Of a stretch of 35,622 nucleotides of DNA, positions 33,501 to 35,622 are shown piece by piece. This DNA is from Loktanella sp. (GTDB lineage Bacteria; Pseudomonadota; Alphaproteobacteria; Rhodobacterales; Rhodobacteraceae), in the NCBI GenBank assembly GCA_024635625.1, contig JAGXIQ010000045.1:1-35622 (forward strand). The letters are read 5' to 3'. The notes below the pieces were generated by a model, which did no database searches, was not told where the DNA came from, and worked only from the letters and a program-made list of their open reading frames with translations. Every line of letters starts with the position of its first letter. Position 1 is the stretch's first letter. The position numbers and the translations under genes were made by a program.

Positions 33501-34083
33501 ATTATTCCGACCCGGTGGACAGATGGACGCCTTCTTTAAGGCCAATCTTGAAAAACTGGTGGATGTCTCAAAAAGCCCTTGGACATTTAAGCCGGGCGCG
33601 GGCACCGATCTTGGCGTCTCGCCTGCTGTGCTGAATCAGTTCGAAAATGCGGCTTTGATCCGTGCGGCATTCTTTGCCGGATCACCAACGCTTACCCTTT
33701 CGTTTCAACTGACGGCAGAAGCGCTTGATCCAAGGGCCGAAGGCATTGTGCTAGATATCGACGGCCAGACGGTCGGGTTTGTCCATACCCAAGGCGCGCC
33801 CGGCACCGTGGCGATGCAATGGCCAGGGCCGGTAGGGGCAGCAAGAGTCAAGTTTCTGCCGCAGCAATCCAGTTCCGAAAGCGAGATAGTCCGGAACGGC
33901 CCGTGGTCACTATTTCGGATGCTTGACGTGGCAGAGGTGCGCAATACGAGCGCACCTGACAAAAAGCGCGTGATCTTTAATCTTGGTGGCCGGATCGCGA
34001 TTTTCCAGATGCAATCGGGTGGGGCGATCAACGCTTTTAACCTTAAGGCGATCAGCGATTTCAGCTGCCCGACGTCGTTTTGA
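30517..34083 (+). CDS. tssM: Type VI membrane-complex protein TssM (IcmF)
   Basis: An 1188-residue TssM. Two N-terminal helices (about 8-32 and 46-67) flank a short loop, then a cytoplasmic NTPase domain has Walker A G-P-P-G-A-G-K-T-T (131-139) and Walker B A-V-L-V-D-T-A-G-R-Y (near 180); Walker A is intact. A third helix lies at about 447-465, followed by a large periplasmic part ending near the Cys of S-C-P-T-S-F. TssM spans the inner membrane and normally meets the lipoprotein TssJ at the outer membrane; no TssJ gene is in this window. It overlaps tagF by 4 bp. Confidence 0.96.
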   Translation: MSVLRFISSGIGITLILGVILSLCLWFVGGYLGFGDSHPFDSVMGRLIGLAILWIAVLLVILILVMRASKKDEALTNDMVTMADTVAIEDEVVTAELGEMRDKLKTALTGLRKSKTGRRHLYQVPWYIIIGPPGAGKTTAIVNSGLKFPLSDEGEIAAIGGVGGTRNCDWWFTDNAVLVDTAGRYTTQDSDAEADNAAWLGFLSLLKKHRKRQPINGAIIAISLSDLSMQDETTQKAHAQAVRRRLHELREKLGVHFPVYILFTKADLIAGFSEYFDGLGKEEREQVWGFTLPLAKKGSKAPTVAAFDAEFDLLLGQLNAQSLERIQNETDPQRRSMIASFPSQVASVQNVARDFLTALFQDNKYEHRQMLRGVYFTSGTQEGTPIDRLMMGMSRTFGIGRQAIGSGRGTGRSFFLTQLFDNVIFKEAGLVSADDKVERRYRMTKALSYASVVIVALGMGELWVRSYLGNLKMLDTTQASVVAYREQATLIPPSPVGDTDLISILPALNTLRDLPNNPSVQPAIRPAALGFGLFQGRVIGNEEKLTYRSALNTHFLPRLLLRLENQMQASINNPDLLYETLKVYLTLGGVGPLNPDLVTKWMQADWQAAFPDASRDQFRTDLTQHLDVLMAAPMQPIALNNDLVAAVQKVLTQMPQAQRVYNAIISSPVATELPDFRLTDVGGPSIGKAFSRSSGKQLNDGIAGIYTKAGFNQIFLEEALTVAARIQSESWVLGDSGQEEQTESALINMSRDVLGLYYDDYILNYDQLLADIDVIPMIDLPNAVEVTNVLSGTTSPIVNVLDAVSAETILSDVSGAEGTVDATAAPLGNALARRTLSPKSRIFLEAMLKAQSAQTGKPAPAPGAPIEEHFAWLHSLTAEPDGQPSQLSGMINILKDVYQELSNLNFAGGVGNPQDSSTALPQFQAAAGRIDDGPMKRWASQITVGSKGIATEGTRAGINESWQQTVLPLCQRVTTNTYPFEKRANADSGLAEFTELFRPGGQMDAFFKANLEKLVDVSKSPWTFKPGAGTDLGVSPAVLNQFENAALIRAAFFAGSPTLTLSFQLTAEALDPRAEGIVLDIDGQTVGFVHTQGAPGTVAMQWPGPVGAARVKFLPQQSSSESEIVRNGPWSLFRMLDVAEVRNTSAPDKKRVIFNLGGRIAIFQMQSGGAINAFNLKAISDFSCPTSF

Positions 34084-34679
34084 CCGTGGCCGGGTTTGCG
34101 GCTTACGGCAAGATTCCGGTCTTGGGGGACTTTCTGCGTGTCGACGCCGCACCCTCCTTCGTAGGGCCATGGGATGCTTGGGTGCAGGATGCTTTGGTCG
34201 CTGGTAAACGGGCTTCTGGCGATCGCTGGCAAGAGTGTTATTTCTTAGCCCCTATTTGGCGGTTTACCTTAGCGCCGGGGCTTGCTGGGCCAAACGGCAT
34301 TTTAGGAGTGATGATGCCATCAGTCGACCGAGTGGGCCGCCAATTTCCGCTGACGCTGTTCACTATGATCGGCCCTGACCCCGTAGCCGCACATGCAGCC
34401 AACGCGTCGACCTTCGCCAAATTAGAGGATATCGCCTTAGATGCGCTGTCTGATGGTACCAGCCGCGAGGCGCTATCCCAAGCCTTGGGGCAGGTGACCA
34501 TCCCACCCCACGATGGCACCCGTCAACATGTGGGATACAGTCAATGGTCGGCGCTGACACCTAACGGCACGCGGTCTGTCCGATTCACGGGGCTTCCATC
34601 CCCCGATGACTGCGTTGGATTTTTTGATCTTTCAGCGGCCGTCTGGCCTGACATCCGAACACAGGATCTGACGGCATGA
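34080..34679 (+). CDS. tagF: T6SS-associated protein TagF
   Basis: A 199-residue TagF of usual size. The N-terminal G-F-A-A-Y-G-K-I-P-V-L-G-D-F-L-R and the G-P-W-D-A-W-V-Q-D-A-L segment are family hallmarks, with P-S-V-D-R-V-G-R-Q-F-P-L-T in the middle. TagF is a post-translational repressor that acts through Fha and opposes T6SS firing. Start is a TTG overlapping the tssM stop (TTGA); a GTG two codons further in (34086) is an alternative. It overlaps pppA by 4 bp. Confidence 0.92.
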   Translation: MTVAGFAAYGKIPVLGDFLRVDAAPSFVGPWDAWVQDALVAGKRASGDRWQECYFLAPIWRFTLAPGLAGPNGILGVMMPSVDRVGRQFPLTLFTMIGPDPVAAHAANASTFAKLEDIALDALSDGTSREALSQALGQVTIPPHDGTRQHVGYSQWSALTPNGTRSVRFTGLPSPDDCVGFFDLSAAVWPDIRTQDLTA

Positions 34680-35389
34680 CCCGATTGCGCCATACAGCGA
34701 CCACCCACGTGGGTAAGGTCCGCAAAGTTAATGAAGACAGCATTCTGTCTTTACCCGACCAGAAGGTTTGGGTCGTCTCTGATGGGATGGGCGGTCATGA
34801 AGCGGGTGATTTCGCATCGCAAACCGTGGTGGACAGCGTCGCCACGATGCCGCTGCGCGAAGGCCCGGCAGAACAGATGCAGGCCCTACGTCAATCTATC
34901 CTTACGGCCCATGAAACGATTCTAGCAGAGATCACCGCGCGGGGCGGCGGTACCATTGGCGCGACTGTCGTCGCTTTGATGATCTCAGACGCTCATTTCG
35001 TGTGCTTTTGGGCTGGGGACAGTCGCTTGTACCGTCTGCGGGACGGCGCGATTGAAATGCTGACGACAGATCATTCGATTGTTGCCGGGCTTGTACTGGA
35101 CGGTCAGCTGACATGGGATGAGGCCGAGAAGCACCCCCAATCCAACGCCATTACGCGTGCGGTTGGCGTGGGCGATGTACTTGAACTCGATAAGGTTCGT
35201 GGCGCGCTGGAACGGGGCGACAGGTTTCTGTTGTGTTCCGACGGGCTGACAAAATATGCGGGATTTGAAACCTTACGGGTCGCTATGCAGGATACCCCGA
35301 TCGAGTTGGTGACTGACAAACTGATGACCATCGCGCTTGATGGCGGCGGCGGCGACAACATCTCTGTCATCGTTGTAGATGTGGTTTAA
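34676..35389 (+). CDS. pppA: T6SS PP2C-type Ser/Thr phosphatase PppA
   Basis: A 237-residue PP2C phosphatase. The metal-binding and catalytic motifs are present: N-E-D near residue 20, S-D-G-M-G-G-H-E-A-G-D (36-46), W-A-G-D-S-R-L-Y-R-L-R-D-G (about 112-124), L-L-C-S-D-G-L-T and G-G-G-D-N-I-S-V-I-V-V-D at the end. It removes phosphate from Fha after the kinase PpkA has acted. It is last in the cluster; the gene that usually partners it, ppkA, is not seen in the window, and an IS30-type element begins about 14-20 bp behind its stop. Confidence 0.94.
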   Translation: MTRLRHTATTHVGKVRKVNEDSILSLPDQKVWVVSDGMGGHEAGDFASQTVVDSVATMPLREGPAEQMQALRQSILTAHETILAEITARGGGTIGATVVALMISDAHFVCFWAGDSRLYRLRDGAIEMLTTDHSIVAGLVLDGQLTWDEAEKHPQSNAITRAVGVGDVLELDKVRGALERGDRFLLCSDGLTKYAGFETLRVAMQDTPIELVTDKLMTIALDGGGGDNISVIVVDVV

Positions 35390-35403
35390 CGAGTATCACT
35401 TCT

Positions 35404-35622
35404 TGGGCTCAAGTTTGAAGTGCGACACCGACAGCCCAGAGGGCATAGGATGTTGCCATGGAAAGACACTACAAGCACCTGGATGCCGAGGAACGTGGCG
35501 TGATCCTTGCGGAGCATCGGCGGGGATCGAGCCTGCGTCAGATTGGTCGGCTGCTTGGGAGGCATCATGGCACCATCGGGCTTGAACTAAAGCGGGGAGC
35601 GGTGCCTGACGGGTATGATCCA
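35404..35622 (+). mobile_element. IS30-family insertion sequence, left end, running off the window
   Basis: A terminal-repeat-like stretch (GGGCTCAAGTTTGAAGTGCG, from 35405) begins shortly after the pppA stop, followed about 50 bp later by the IS30-type transposase start. Such a GAAGTGCGACACC-containing end is familiar from IS30 elements, but the second repeat is outside the window, so the exact boundary is uncertain. Confidence 0.55.
35458..35622 (+). CDS. IS30-family transposase, N-terminal part
   Basis: Fifty-five codons are in the window and the frame is open to the end. The start M-E-R-H-Y-K-H-L-D-A-E-E-R-G-V-I-L and the helix-turn-helix S-L-R-Q-I-G-R-L-L-G-R-H-H-G-T-I are typical of IS30-family transposases (the Y-x-x-L-x-x-x-E-R N-terminus and a Q-I-A-x-x-L-G-R-x-x-x-T-I-x-R-E-L motif). 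The usual S-R-E-L is G-L-E-L here. It moves its own element. Nothing can be said about whether the rest is intact. Confidence 0.8.
   Translation, partial: MERHYKHLDAEERGVILAEHRRGSSLRQIGRLLGRHHGTIGLELKRGAVPDGYDP

Noticed and set aside
1..35622. CRISPR arrays, tRNA or rRNA genes
   Set aside because: No regularly spaced repeats, cloverleaf-like GTTCRA segments or rRNA signatures were noticed on reading. A tool-based scan was not possible.

Overview
The window reads as chromosomal DNA of an alphaproteobacterium, most likely Rhodobacterales (Roseobacter group). The reasons are the protein style (Ala/Asp/Gly-rich, moderate-to-high GC), a FNR/FnrL-type box, and a type VI secretion (T6SS) locus with a phosphatase/FHA/TagF control set and no TssJ lipoprotein. 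The genus is not determined. Both edges lie in insertion sequences: the 3' end of an IS3-family transposase on the left, the 5' end of an IS30-family transposase on the right.

Left part (1-6.2 kb), accessory. An IS3 remnant is followed by about 480 bp with no confident gene. A perfect FNR-type box (508-521) then lies ahead of a short putative lipoprotein. After it comes a tight set on the + strand: a 38-residue membrane peptide, a DUF302 protein, a VTT/TVP38-type membrane protein and a Cu(I) P1B-type ATPase with YHS-like and metal-ribbon N-terminal domains. A CsoR-type repressor follows with its own candidate operator. Next are a membrane protein frame broken by an amber codon and an RsmJ-like 16S rRNA methyltransferase.

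Middle part (6.4-12.3 kb), envelope module. Two + strand genes encode a YceI-OmpA fusion and a periplasmic caspase-like protease with a C-terminal CXXCH motif. They converge, with directly abutting stop codons, on a - strand operon. That operon encodes a small secreted protein, ExbB/TolQ, two ExbD/TolR proteins, and a single-pass protein that has a TonB-like N-terminal layout but a DUF4384-like C-terminus.

Right part (12.6-35.4 kb), a complete-looking T6SS on the + strand: tssA, tssB, tssC, hcp, tagJ, tssE, tssF, tssG, clpV, vgrG, a T6SS-associated gene of unknown function, PAAR, fha, tssK, tssL (with OmpA domain), tssM, tagF, pppA. Twelve of the thirteen core genes are present; tssJ is not seen. 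Contraction sheath (TssBC), tube (Hcp), spike (VgrG/PAAR), baseplate (TssEFGK), recycling ATPase (ClpV) and membrane complex (TssLM) are all encoded, with FHA/PppA/TagF for post-translational control. The kinase PpkA is not in the window, and an IS30-type element starts just behind pppA. An intrinsic terminator-like hairpin lies between tssA and tssB, and hcp is bracketed by three inverted repeats, suggesting that transcript levels are tuned within the cluster.

The most unusual part is the combination of the ExbB-ExbD-ExbD/DUF4384 operon, the periplasmic caspase and the YceI-OmpA protein, divergent from a TssJ-less T6SS. A functional link between them is inference. No tRNA, rRNA or CRISPR array was seen.
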